The notes beneath the pieces were generated by a model. The model was given only the letters and a program-made list of their open reading frames with translations. It ran no database searches and was not told the origin of the DNA. Shown one piece after another: positions 10,036 to 20,226 of a stretch of DNA of 24,001 nucleotides. This stretch comes from Allomyces macrogynus ATCC 38327 (taxonomy: Eukaryota; Blastocladiomycota; Blastocladiomycetes; Blastocladiales; Blastocladiaceae), in the NCBI GenBank assembly GCA_000151295.1, contig GG745335.1:1060988-1084988 (forward strand). The letters are read 5' to 3'. Positions within the stretch are counted from its first letter, which is position 1. Each line of letters begins with the position of its first letter. A program made the translations under genes and the position numbers.

Positions 10036-10136
10036 AGGCACATCTTGCACCCCTTGTGTTGGCTCTGGCTTGGACAACACACTGTCCCTCACTGTCAGGA
10101 CCATCAGGTGACAGCCCAAACAGCTTGGGCAATGAG
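10036..10136 (-). repeat. Inverted repeat, right arm (recombinase sequence of the DIRS relic)
   Basis: This is the reverse-complement partner of 9670-9772. On the minus strand it encodes part of the tyrosine recombinase between the N-terminal SAM-like region and the arginine box. Because the arms are coding sequence, the palindrome comes from two oppositely oriented copies and is not an element terminus. Confidence 0.85.
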
Positions 10137-10979
10137 CTTTGTCCATTGCCCAACTGGCCCACAGAACTTCCCTCACTTTGTCCCTATTGCCATGCATTGG
10201 TGGGCCACTTGAGCCACTTGCATGGGAGAGGGGTCTTCTTCCCAGAGAGAGATGGCATACACACAAAAAGTGTTCACATCTTGCACAAGGGGATCAGTAT
10301 GCTCCCTGCAGTGCCAGCAAAGCCAGCATAGCCAAGATGTGTTATACTGCTTCCTGGTGTTCTCCACAAGGGCTGTGTCAATGCGGTCAACAACTGCTTG
10401 CAATAGGCCAAGCAGTGTCCCAAAATGCCAGAGAGCCACCACATGATCAGGCAAGTCCCACTTGGGGGTGCCTGTGTCCATGCAGCCCTCTCCAGCATGT
10501 CCATCAGTCAGAGCACACGGTTGCACACTGACATGCAGGGGGCGCTCTAGAACGATATCTGGGACGGCCAGAATGGGGGTGACCACAGTCACTGTCCCCT
10601 GATTGTCTTGGAGCTTCCATAGCACATGGGCCAGAAGGCCCCAAGGGGGGTAAACCCACACAGGCTTGCCTCCACAGTGGATCATGAATGCGTCTGTTGA
10701 CACCACCCCTGGGTCCAGTCAGAATGTCACAAACCAATCCCCAATCTGTGCCATCACTGTGGATGTGAACAGATCAATCTCCACTGGCCAGTGGGCCTGA
10801 AGCACCCAGAATATTGACTGGTGGACCATATGGTTGTAGTGGACTGTGTCTGCCTTCAAATCCAGGTCCACTACCCAATCCTCTGCTTGCAGCAGGTGGG
10901 TTGCACACAATCACGCTCCAAACCCCTGCAGCCAAAGCCAGGTTTTCTTTGTTGCACAATTCATCCATGGGCATTGGTA

Positions 10980-10992
10980 CCCCCCCCCCCCC
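10980..10992 (+). repeat. Poly-C homopolymer, 13 nt
   Basis: A run of 13 C lies inside the RNase H part of the DIRS relic, where the minus strand reads Gln-Gln followed by glycines. It is a second homopolymer of the same base in the same island. Confidence 0.95.
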
Positions 10993-12580
10993 TGCTGATC
11001 CAGGTATATTGTGGAGCTGAGGTTGTCCATCATTGTGTGCATTGTCAACCCAGATAAGTCCATTGCCCCAGATGCCACCAGGGCCTGCAGTCCCAGTGGG
11101 ACCAGAAGGATCTCCAAGACCCCAATGTGGATCAGATCCATCATGGGGTGCCCTGACAGGAACGTGTCCAGGTCCCTTGCTGACTGGTACTTGTCCTGGT
11201 ACTGGAGGAGGACTTCTGCTGACCACTGGTCATGCATCTGCACCAGCTCCCCATTCATCCACATATTCAGGGCCCAGCCCATCCCTGATGCATCGGAGTG
11301 TGTGGTCTGACTTACCACCAACTGCAGCAGCATGGACCCCTTGTAGTCCAGGAGAATCACTGCACTTGCTGCCAGGTCCTCTGATGTGAGAGGCGTCATG
11401 TCCACCATAAGGGAGCCCTACTTCCTGTGGTGTGTCCTGATGGACTGCACCACCAATCACATTGCAGTGTGGAGCTCCATCATGAGCAGCTTCAGCATGC
11501 CCACTGCCAGCAACATGGCCAGGATTTTCCCCACCAGGCTCACCAGGCTCTTCACATGAATCTGGGCCAGATGGCTTGTTTTGTGCAGTTCATCCTGTAC
11601 CACTGCCAGCTTTATGGGAGGGACCCACATGACTTGAGGTCCCACTCCCATCCCACCCATTGCACTGTCTGTGATGTGGGGACAGCTTCTTCCACAAGAT
11701 CCAGAATCCATGGAGCTGCATCAGGTGAATGAACAAGACTGTGAATTGCAGGGTCAGTGCTTCTATCACTTATCTGATGATCACATCATCCAGCCAGACT
11801 AACACCATTGCCCTGATCCTGCACAAAGCCGCCAGGATGGGCTTTGGGAGCTTTGTAAAAATCCACAGCAGGCACTTCAGCCCAAAGAGCAAAGCCAGTG
11901 GCTTAAACACCTAGCCCTGCACCATGAAGTGCAGCATGTGCCAGTGCTCCAGGTGCACACCCTGGTGCAGGAAGAAGTCAGCGATGTCCACCACCACCAC
12001 AAATTCCATGTCCAGGATCACCCCAATCACCCTGACTCACTCATCAGGAGCTGTGGCCATTGGTTCAAACCTGACCCCACTTCAGATCAAATGAAGGCCC
12101 CCTGCTTTCCTGCCAAGAAAACAAACCACCCACTGACAACATCTTGTTGCCTGTCACTCAGAGCTACTGCCATCAAGACTGTATGAATTGACCCAGGTGT
12201 TGAGGATGCAATGTGTGCCATCTGCCCTGGTTTCCATATGCAAGAATGGCCCACTCACTGTGACAGGTACAAATCTTGGGCCCCATTTTCTTTTCCTTTG
12301 GCCAGGCTGGCTCATTGTATGACCATTTCTCACACAAACTTGTGAGCAGAAACATGCAAAATAATCTGTGTGGTGGCCTTCTTCAGGAGAACCACATGGC
12401 AGGCATTTCAGATGACATGTTGTCATTTTGGCAACCACCCTTTGGACCACTCCCATCTGTCCACAGGCTGTAGTGCAACTGTTGGCTTTGAGCGCCCACA
12501 ACAACCTGTATCTCTTGCTGGACTGCTCAACTCTGCTCAATTGTCCACTCCACCTACCCAGGACTCTGTTGCCATCCCCC

Positions 12581-13568
12581 ACACCATGGCAGCAATGAGT
12601 GGCACATTTGCTGATGCCCCTTTTTTAGATTCCTGGGGCAAGGTGCCTTGGGTTCTTCATTTTCTCTTGGATGATCCATGTTTTCCACACTCTTGGTCTC
12701 CAAGTGCGCCCAGGTCAATATCCATGTTGATCACTGTCACAGGGCCCCTACTGAAGGCGCTTTTCACAACCAGGAGTCGGAAATGGACCTAAATGACAGC
12801 AGCTTGTAGGTCCATGCTTGCACTGATGCTGGCTGATCGCCCTGACTCACTCTTGTCAGCCACACTGTGATCAATCTGCCAACTGTGGCTGACAGTTTGA
12901 ACCTGACTGTACCCATTGACCCCATGAACTGTTGCATCACTCCCCCACACTTCATCTGCCATTCATGCAGCCTCTGCTTGCCACCTGATGTGTTCCAATG
13001 CCAACCCCTCTCACCCATGACCACATTTCTGCCCACCATGGTGCATCCTATGGACCAAACTCTCCATGCAAATGAAAGGCGGAATTTTTGACGCCTTTAT
13101 GCCAACAAACCCTCCCCTCACCCCATGTGAATGAACCCAATGAGCACTCCACATGTGAGGGGTGCAGAACTTGCACACGCCCAACCCCTATTGTGAGTAG
13201 GGTGAGAAAGAACTCAGCTTGCCCACCTGACTCAGTTGTGAGTGAGTTGCTCAATTGGACTCAGTAGCTGACTGGCTTGACTGGAACTTGGTAATTTGCC
13301 AGATCTGAGTTGAGTTGAGTCTGAGCTCAGTCAGCCAGCCCAGTTGGTGGGATGGTGGACTGAGTCAGATAGGCGTGATGTGCAGGTCAGCATGTCAGCA
13401 CACACTGCAGATCGTGTTTTTACCAGGCCAGCCATGGCCCCACTGATCCCTGCTGATCAGCCTTGCAGAAAACAACCTTGCCCAGGCTAGGACTGCTGGC
13501 ACTGGTCAGGGTGTGCCTGCACTTCAGTTTGAACCAAACTAGAACCAATTGCCCACAACACCAACACC
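12581..13568. other. Island segment with no recognisable gene
   Basis: Only short frames on both strands are present, with no family resemblance. Minor structure is visible: a 7-bp stem AAAGGCG/CGCCTTT at 13075-13098, an 8-bp inverted pair CCCCTCAC/GTGAGGGG at 13114-13162, and a stretch rich in GAGTT and CTGAGT at about 13190-13370 that looks like degenerate low-complexity sequence. The first part may be the degraded 5' end (gag-like) of the DIRS element. The inverted pairs could be remnants of element termini, but they are too short to claim. Confidence 0.4.
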
Positions 13569-14200
13569 ATGGCAGCCCCACAGCCAGGCCAGCACACGCC
13601 ATTTTTCCTACCCAACAACAATGACAGCAGCAGCAATGGCCCCCTCCTTCCCAGTGCACTGGTTCAAATGAACAATGGTACACATGTTGCAATCACAAAC
13701 CACCATGTCAATCCTGATGCTGCCCAGCAACTCACAGGCCATGACAGTGCTCCAAGAACAGTTGCAGTCGTCCACAATCATGCCTAATGACAGCATCTCA
13801 AACATTGGGACCAGCAATATCACAGCTGCTCCTGCTGCCACCAGGTCAAACCCGCCTACTGATGATGACCAGGGTGAGCTTGAAAAGATCTGGGTGAACT
13901 ATTACAATGTGGTCTACATGCTCAATGGGGGTGGGTGAGATCACAGGGTTTGTGATCCTGCCACCAATTGTACTTGGTTCAGCAACTCAGACATTCTTTG
14001 ATTTGCATGTAGTTACTGGTGCAAGGCCTGCAAGAACACAAAGTGCTGCAATAAAATGGCCCAAGACGATGGCTACAGCACAGGCGGCACACCTTGAAGT
14101 GGCGGACATCTCCCATCTGACCAGGTTGTGCTGCATCATGTACCTGGTGACCTACCCCAAGGTGGACAAGGTGTGTGCCAAGGCCCTGCATTCAGTGCTG
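13569..14200 (+). pseudogene. Broken plus-strand frame, possible transposase N-terminus with a BED-like finger
   Basis: A plus-strand frame opens at an ATG at 13569 with an Asn/Ser/Pro-rich, disordered-looking N-terminus. It stops near 13787 and continues in another frame (13675-13938) through TDDDQGELEKIWVNYYNV. Beyond a further shift there is a Cys-rich piece, YWCKACKNTKCCNKMAQDDGYSTG (about 14005-14078, in two parts YWCKACKNTKCC and DDGYSTG). This faintly recalls a BED zinc finger of hAT transposases (CxxC, then STG before the paired histidines). The histidines are not clear. Codon composition is CpG-poor like the rest of the island. Function is not assigned with confidence. Confidence 0.25.
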
Positions 14201-14449
14201 CCCTTGGGCTCCTGCTCAGGCCACATGTTGCTGTTCAGATCTCAAATCGTGCTAATTCAGAAGACTGCTGACAACTACATCTCCCTCAGTCATTTCTCAA
14301 CAATCAATCACTTCCATCCAATACAACTCCCTGCAAAATATTTCTCAGCTCCAAATATACACGTTCCACCTGCTCAACATTCCAGATCCACCTCCATTGC
14401 CTCATACCCCACCACAACCTTGTTGTGTGCTGAAATTGCTGCAATCTCA

Positions 14450-15110
14450 GCTTCAGTGGCTTCCCAGTGGGCCTGGCAGAGCCACGCCATTGTCCAATTG
14501 CCACAAGCAAGGCACCTGGCCTGCATCAACTGTGCTGGCCTCATCAGCATTGCAAATGTCCTTGGTGCACCCAGGAATTGATGACTGTTTCCTCAGACAG
14601 TGCACTGGCCTCACCTGGATATGATTGCACTGGTTCACATCCAATTTAGAGCAATTCACATTTCAAACAGGTTCAAATGAATTGGTTTCCATACTGTGCA
14701 TCACATGCTGGCTCAGCTTGCTACATTTTTACACCTGCAAGCTGGCCAGGTGATGCTGTGAAAGTTTCCAGAACCTGAAGCAGGGGAAGCCCAGCCTCAT
14801 GGCACACTGCTTGGACTGCATTGACCATTTCCTTGCCCTTTATCCTTGTGAGTTTGTTGGTGACTGGGATATTTGTGCAATTTGTCATGTTGTCCACCCA
14901 CTCCATGAGCGAATTGTCAAGCTTGGGCCCAACCTTGGGTTTGTGCAGGCTGAAGGTGTAGTAACTGACCACCACCCCCTTGAAGCTGTTCAAGTAGCAA
15001 GCACACTTGGCATCAGGGCCCTTGACAGGACTGTGGTAAGCCTGGTGAAGTTGGCGACCCAGGCGCATCATGCAGGTTTGTTTGCAACCAGCTCAGTTTT
15101 GTTGAAGGTG
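14450..15110 (-). pseudogene. pogo/Tigger-like (Tc1-mariner superfamily) transposase relic
   Basis: On the minus strand the frame 15071-14721 contains LDNSLMEWVDN, NIPVTNKLTRIKGKEM and FTASPGQLAGVKM. These fit the CENP-B/Tc5 helix-turn-helix DNA-binding domain (L..aL..W......pV....i..KA.e......F.aS.GWl..fk.R), with the usual Trp of GWL replaced. About 57 codons further on, near 14560, the frame reads KDICNADEASTV. This recalls the 'dIyNaDEtgl' block opening the DDE catalytic domain of pogo/Tigger transposases, at roughly the expected distance. Later catalytic blocks are not recognisable and stops intervene, so this is a dead copy. The CENP-B-type domain could also come from a domesticated gene, but the island context favours a transposon. 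Confidence 0.5.
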
Positions 15111-15520
15111 TGCTGGTCGTGTGCTGTGCAGGCATTGCCTGTGTAGGTCACTGCTATGCCATGGTCAGTGGGTGTTGATGTGGTGACAAAGGAGAGAAGG
15201 GGCACAGGCGCCTCATCATCACTGTTTAGGCCAAACTAAAGTGATGTGGAGAATGTGGTGGAATTTGTGTGTGGAACTTCTTGGCGATAGAGAATCCCAT
15301 TGATCATTCCAAATGGAGGAAGTGGATCATGAGGACCTGCAATTGTGAGGACTGCTTGCCAGATGCTCAGCGCCCATGAATCCACAGTGGCCTGGGCACA
15401 GTTCTTCCTCATTGCGCGGTGCCTGCAGGAGCAGCATGAGTGGCCATGATCTGGACTTTGCTGTTGGTTGTTGGCCAATGTGCAGGTGGTTGAGGAATGG
15501 GGGTTGCTGCAGATTGAGAA
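15111..15520. other. Right end of the island, no gene recognised
   Basis: The segment holds a minus-strand frame of 80 codons (15236-15478) with no family resemblance. It lies upstream of the pogo-like relic and could be its degraded leader. CpG reappears between about 15410 and 15560, which marks the island edge. Confidence 0.4.
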
Positions 15521-15964
15521 AATGAACAGCGCTTCGATTAGTGTGGCGTCAGATTATGAACGGTGTGAAATATGTGTGAAACGTGTTTGTTCGAAGGGTG
15601 GCGGCAACTTGCCAAGCTGTGGAAGGGCTTCTCACGGAAAACGTGCTAAGTTGTATGGACTGCTGATCACAGTCGCACATGTTGCTTTCAGTGCCTGACA
15701 AGAAAAGAGCGCTTTTTCTTATTTGACAGCGTGATCATTTGGAGGTCAGATTGTGCACCTGGGTCATCAAGTTTCCATGGCAACACGCGCGTACGGCGCA
15801 ACAAACGAACCGCTCCATGGCCCCTGCTGCAGCGCACCTTGCCTATTCATTGACAAATAAATGGCCAATACCATATCCAGCACACGCGCGACAGCAAACA
15901 GCGTCTATTTCTGGGTGTTCGCGTGCTCCATCACGAGCACGTCCATCTTCTCCACCCGCTCATT
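15521..15964. other. 3' flank of the sorting-nexin gene
   Basis: These 444 bp of CpG-containing sequence have no supported coding region. They should hold the 3' UTR of the minus-strand gene that ends at 15965. A plus-strand AATAAA occurs at about 15855, but no plus-strand gene upstream needs it. Confidence 0.45.
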
Positions 15965-18900
15965 TCACTCGGCCGCGACCGCCTGCCCCTCGTACGCCAT
16001 GGCCGGTGTCGCCACTGCCCCCATCTGGTGCTGGTACTGCCCAGCCTGCTGCTGCGCTTGTCCTTGCGTCTGTGCAAGTGCAGGCCCTTGTGCGTGCCCT
16101 TGTCCCACATCCCCACCCGTCGTCTCTGGCCCAAGCACCTCATCCACCAACGACGCGAGCACCTGCACGACCAACCCTCGATTCAACGCATCCACCTGCA
16201 CAAGCGCTAAAGTCGCACGCAACCCGGCCGCGGCCGCATGTTTGCCCAGCAAATGCCCAACTGCATCCGGCATCGCCACTTCCAGGGCAGCCAGGACGAC
16301 TGCAGGGTCCTCGACGTCGTGCGGCTTATGGCGCTCATGGCCTGGTGCACGCGTGTGCCAGATCCCACCAGGCCAGAGCACATCCACGACCGACGCCTGC
16401 AGTGCGTGAGCGAGGAACGTGGGGGACGACAGTTGGTCAATGACAGTGCCAACACTCGCTTGGATGTGCGAGGCGAGGACGGGCCGGAGGACGGGTCGGA
16501 GGACGGCGAATAGGCGGGCGCGGAGGGTGCCGTCGAGCCCGAACACATGCTTGACGACGGAAAACGCGGCTTCCAGGAGCGCGTCGGTCTCGCGCGGGGA
16601 GAGCGCCACGGACGCGGCGGTGGACGGTGGTGGTGCGGTGGTCGCACTCAGTGCTGGCGATCGCGACCGCGTCGTCGTGCGCGGGCTCGACCCTGCTGCT
16701 GGTTCCTTGATGGACTCAGCATCTTGTCGGACATGCTCGTCGCTACCGCCATTGCCACCATTCGCCGCCCCGTTCTCGCCATTCTTGCCTGACCGCCGCT
16801 TGAACGACCCGAGTCGAGACGCCCTCCGCACCAACTTACTCGCCCCACCCGCGCCCCCCGCGGCGGGCGCACTCGGCAGCGCCGGCAAATTCGGCAACGC
16901 CAACGTGAGAGTCGACGCAAGCGTCGACGCCGACGACTTCCTCCTGAGACTCACCGTCTTATCCGACCCGGCCGTCGGCACCTTCTGTCCATCCTCCCCC
17001 TCTTCCGCTGACGCCGCGCGCGACTTGCGTCCAAACGAGGGCATCGGGGGCAAATGCGCTGGCACGAGCGTGGTCGCGTTACTGCTCATCGACAGTGACG
17101 ACACTTTCCGCTTCAACTGGGACCCGCGATTCGTCCAGGCCGACCCGAACGCCGACCGTTTCTCGCCGAATCCCTTGAACGCCGACCGCATGCCTTTCCC
17201 CACATTCGCGGTCAGTGCCGACGCGGAACTCGCGATCCCCGAAAGCGACGCGGCGACCTGGTGCCCCTCACGCACGACCGTCTCAGCAAACGGCGTGCTC
17301 GGTGACGGCGGCGGCGGCGGCAATTTCGCTGCCGACTGTGCTGGTTTCGCTGGCCGGTGGTCGCCACGCACCCACTCCTCCAACGCGACCAGCGCACACT
17401 CCACCTGCGATCGCTGCGTCATGAGCCGCGAGACCGCATCGTCGTCGTCTACGGCCATCGCGTGCCGCAACATGGTCTCCAGCACAAGGTACTGTGTCTG
17501 GAACGTGACCATCGACGACGCGACAAAGTGCGCGTCCCCCATGGCCGCCGGACCGTGATCCACAGCCAACAGCGCCGCGTGCCGTGCGGCCAGCGCGGCG
17601 ACCGGATCGACGTCCGCGAGAACTGCGTGGAGTGCGGGCCGGTCGTCGACGCTCACCGACTGCGCCCGGCGGCGGCGTGGGGCGCGCGGGCGAGTGACTC
17701 GCGCGACTCCCGAGAGCAATGCTGCGACGGCCGCGTCCTCATTCGCCGCGGCCTGTCGCCTTGTCTCTTGCCCGGCAACGTACGCGGCGACCCGTGCGTC
17801 CAAGATCCGCTGCACTTCGGCGGCAGCCGCATCAAATACGGTCGCGTCCGGATCCGCAACCAGGGCCTGCTCGACGTCGCGCGTCCAGGGCTCAACGGGC
17901 AAGACCGCGTGTTTGCCAGTCAAATACGCATCGACCGTATCGAACCCTTCCTGCTGCAACAACGCACGTGACGATGGGTCGGCTGGATCCAACAGGTCCG
18001 TGAGGAGCTTGTAGGACGCGGTGGCTTGCAGGAACGCAACGAGCCGCGTCTGCTTTGTCGCGTCGAGGTACGCGTGAAAGTCGGCAAGCAGGGCGCCACC
18101 GTGCGCTTCGAGCGCGGCCCAGGTGCGTGGCAGCGCCGGGAGTGGCGGTGGCGGGGAGAGCGCGCGAGTAGCCGGTTGCAGCGGGGAGAGCGACGCGAGC
18201 GAGAGCCTATCGGACGGCGTCGATGCGAGCGAGTCGTGGTCAATGTGGACCGGGTCATCGACGAGCGCGCCGCCACCATCCTCGTCGTGACCGACCAGGA
18301 CCAGGTCGAGATCGTCAGGACTGCGCGCGTCGTCGGCTTCGGCCGCGTGCGCGACGAGCGGCGGGACGGGTTCCGTGTACGCCACCGGCTGTAGTTCTGC
18401 GGACGGCGGCGCCGTACTGCCGGTGCGCTGCGGGAGCGCAGGTGACGCGGCAGCGGCGGTCTCGACGGTGATGTCGGGCACGGCAATGACGGGTGCCGGC
18501 ACGCGCTCAAGCTCAAGCCACAAGTCGGCGACCGGCTCGTTACCACCATTAATCGGCGTGAAAGTGACCCACCCGACATGCGGCAACTCGTCGAGCGTGA
18601 CCGAGACCGCACCAAGCGGTTCGAGCGCGATCTGGTCGTGGTCGGTGGTGTGGCTGCGGCCCAGATGCAGAGTAACGACGGGCGGCGTGGGAATGCCGAC
18701 GGTTCGCCAGGGGCTATTCACGCGGGAGAATAAACGTGAGCCTTTCAGGCCGGTCGCCCGCGAGGAAATTCACGGAATCAAGAGAGCACGTACAAGGACA
18801 GACTCGCATCAAAAATGTAGGACGCGTTCGAAGTTCCATTCACAACGGGGGCCACCGTCTCGGCGTGGTCCTGGAACGAGACGGTGATGCGCATCTCGCT

Positions 18901-20226
18901 CGGGTCCAGGTCGGTCAGGACATTGGCGTGGCCCTTGGTCTGGATCACGCGCGCGTTCAGCTCGTCGGTGATCACTTCCTGCGCCTGTGCAGGCGCGCCT
19001 TGGCCGGCAGCACCACCGGCGGGCGCCGTCAGGGCCGAGAGGAGCATATGGTTGATGAAATGCGGTGCAGCCGCTTGGCGCACCGCCGGCCAGAGCGCGG
19101 CCGAACACAGCAGCTCTACGAGCATGGCCACGACCAGCGGGCACGAAGCGTCGTGGTCGGGCAGCCAAGCGTGCAACAAGCGGCGTGCAATCGACCGCAA
19201 TGCGACCGCATGGCGCATCGGATCAGCAGCGCGCGCGAGGACCGAGTGCGGGTTAGCGGCCAAGTGCGCATCGAGCGCACCAGCAACGTCGGCGAGCGGG
19301 TTCGCGAGCGTCGGCTCGACTTCGTCGTACCAGCCGTGAAACGCTTTCAGCAGCGCGACCAAGTCGCCCGAAGCGCGCGAGGCCACGGCAACGAGTAGTT
19401 CCTGCGGCGCGCGCGCCGTCAGCGATGCGGCCGCGTTCATGACGACAGCATCGATGGTGGAGGCCACGGCGTGCGGGAAGACGGCGCGATCCGCATCGGG
19501 TCCGGGCGCAGCGACGGTCGGCAGGTACCACGTGTCGACAAAGTCGCGCAGGACATTGTTGCGCACGGTGGCGATCACCGTATCGAGCGCGCCGCCATGG
19601 TCGAGGTCGAGGGTCGGGAGCGGCGTGGTGGACTTGCCAGCAGCGTGCGGCACATGCACTCCGGCGTGATGGTGCGTCGCGGCATCGTCACCCCACCGGC
19701 GTCGGCGCGTGCGCTGATTGCGGCGGCGGTGCGTCGTGGTGGTCGTTGCGTTGGTCCCTTTGGGTTCGTGCGCGGTCGACACTCGTGGGGCCGAGCTCGG
19801 TGACATCATGGACTCTTGGTCGTCATGGTGCGCGCCACGACTTGCAGCAGAGACCAGCGGGCGCAGATCGTCGTCCGAGACACCGGCCGAGTGATACTCG
19901 GACTCAGAGTCAGAATCCGACTCGGTGTCGCTGCCCGGGTCCATGGCGACGAGCAGCGCCGTGGCAGCGAGCACAACGGCCAAAGCAAAGACGGTCGCGG
20001 GCAAAAACGCGGCAGGCCACAGGAGCAGGGCCACGGTGCCGATGGCCACCGCGGCGGCCAGCGGGTGCTCGAGCGGCAAGGCCGGGATCCAGGCGAGCGC
20101 GCGCTTGACGGGCACGAGGGCGAGGTTGGCGCGGCGGTGCATAGCGTCGAGGTCAACCTTGACATGCCAGGAACCGGGTAAGATGGCCGACGCGCTGTCG
20201 GCGACAGCGGCCGCGGCGCGGTCCAT
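15965..20226 (-). CDS. Mdm1/SNX13-like sorting-nexin family protein: TM hairpin - PXA - C2-like - RGS - Nexin_C (2 exons, 1393 aa)
   Basis: Exons are 20226-18794 and 18713-15965. The 80-nt intron has a GTACGT donor and a TAG acceptor, and the phases match. I chose ATG 20226 because its context is GCCGCCATGG; the frame is open further upstream but has no ATG there. Residues 54-95 form one or two hydrophobic segments, the ER anchor typical of this family. Acidic Ser/Asp-rich and basic linkers follow. A PXA domain spans about 213-400 (VIATVRNNVLRDFVDTWYLP at the start, HFINHML at the end). A C2-like beta region crosses the intron (about 415-547; IFDASLSF, then GAVSVTLDELPHVGW). An RGS-like region spans about 675-795 (LLADFHAYLDATKQTRLVAF). 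A Nexin_C domain spans about 1182-1336 (VVDVLWPGGIW, VQVDALN). Family members tether ER to vacuole or lipid droplets. The long Ser/Pro-rich region between RGS and Nexin_C shows no PX domain, which most relatives have there. The C-terminus is Gln-rich. Confidence 0.88.

Larger units (their letters stand above)
9905..12580 (-). mobile_element. DIRS-type retrotransposon relic (RT - RNase H - tyrosine recombinase)
   Basis: Read on the minus strand with many stops and shifts, the DIRS order is intact. A pre-RT segment (about 12580-12180) contains GQRKRKWGPRFVPVT. The RT follows: VDIADFFLHQGVHLEHWHML (about 11985-11930), then LALLFGLK and IFTKLPKPILAAL, then the active-site box VWLDDV with LDD at 11785-11793. 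The thumb-like PPIKLAVVQDELHK and SLVGKILAMLLAVG are near 11640-11510. RNase H shows THSDASGMGWAL, with the first Asp at 11292-11294, and later HTMMDNLSSTIYLDQQGG. The post-RNase H block has AHWPVEIDLFTSTVMAQIGDW and VWVYPPWGLLAHVL. The recombinase starts near 10400 with NTRKQYNTSWLCWL and includes the arginine-box remnant ARMG near 10010. DIRS elements integrate with a tyrosine recombinase instead of an integrase. This copy is dead. Terminal repeats were not found. Confidence 0.72.
7900..15520. repeat. CpG-depleted island of decayed transposable elements
   Basis: Composition switches at both edges from CpG-rich gene sequence to sequence almost free of CpG and rich in TG and CA. By hand count, 11701-12300 holds 2 CpG in 600 bases, while DRC4 coding sequence at 1201-1440 holds about 24 in 240. 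Within the island only short broken frames occur, and the recognisable ones are transposon proteins with stops and frameshifts. The pattern is what long-term cytosine methylation at CpG followed by deamination produces in silenced repeats. The mechanism is inferred. I could not identify terminal repeats or a target-site duplication framing the whole island, so it is probably several nested or adjacent insertions. Edges are placed by eye to within about 50 bp. Confidence 0.8.

Noticed and set aside
9670..10136. Inverted repeat as DIRS terminal repeats or as a hairpin RNA or cruciform locus
   Set aside because: Both arms are recombinase coding sequence and similarity fades gradually, so they are better explained as two opposed element copies.
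13075..13162. Short inverted pairs (7-8 bp) as transposon termini
   Set aside because: Too short, not paired with matching sequences at another element end, and expected by chance in a kilobase of this composition.
14799..15146. Plus-strand frame of 115 codons
   Set aside because: It is antisense to the CENP-B-like frame, which has family-like spacing of conserved residues, while this frame has none.
7900..15520. Recently acquired foreign gene cluster as the cause of the composition change
   Set aside because: All recognisable proteins are broken transposon proteins and the bias is specifically CpG loss with TG/CA gain, which points to in-place decay.
16419..17558. Plus-strand open frame of 379 codons
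   Set aside because: Antisense shadow of the sorting-nexin exon 2, whose minus-strand frame is much longer and carries RGS and Nexin_C domains.
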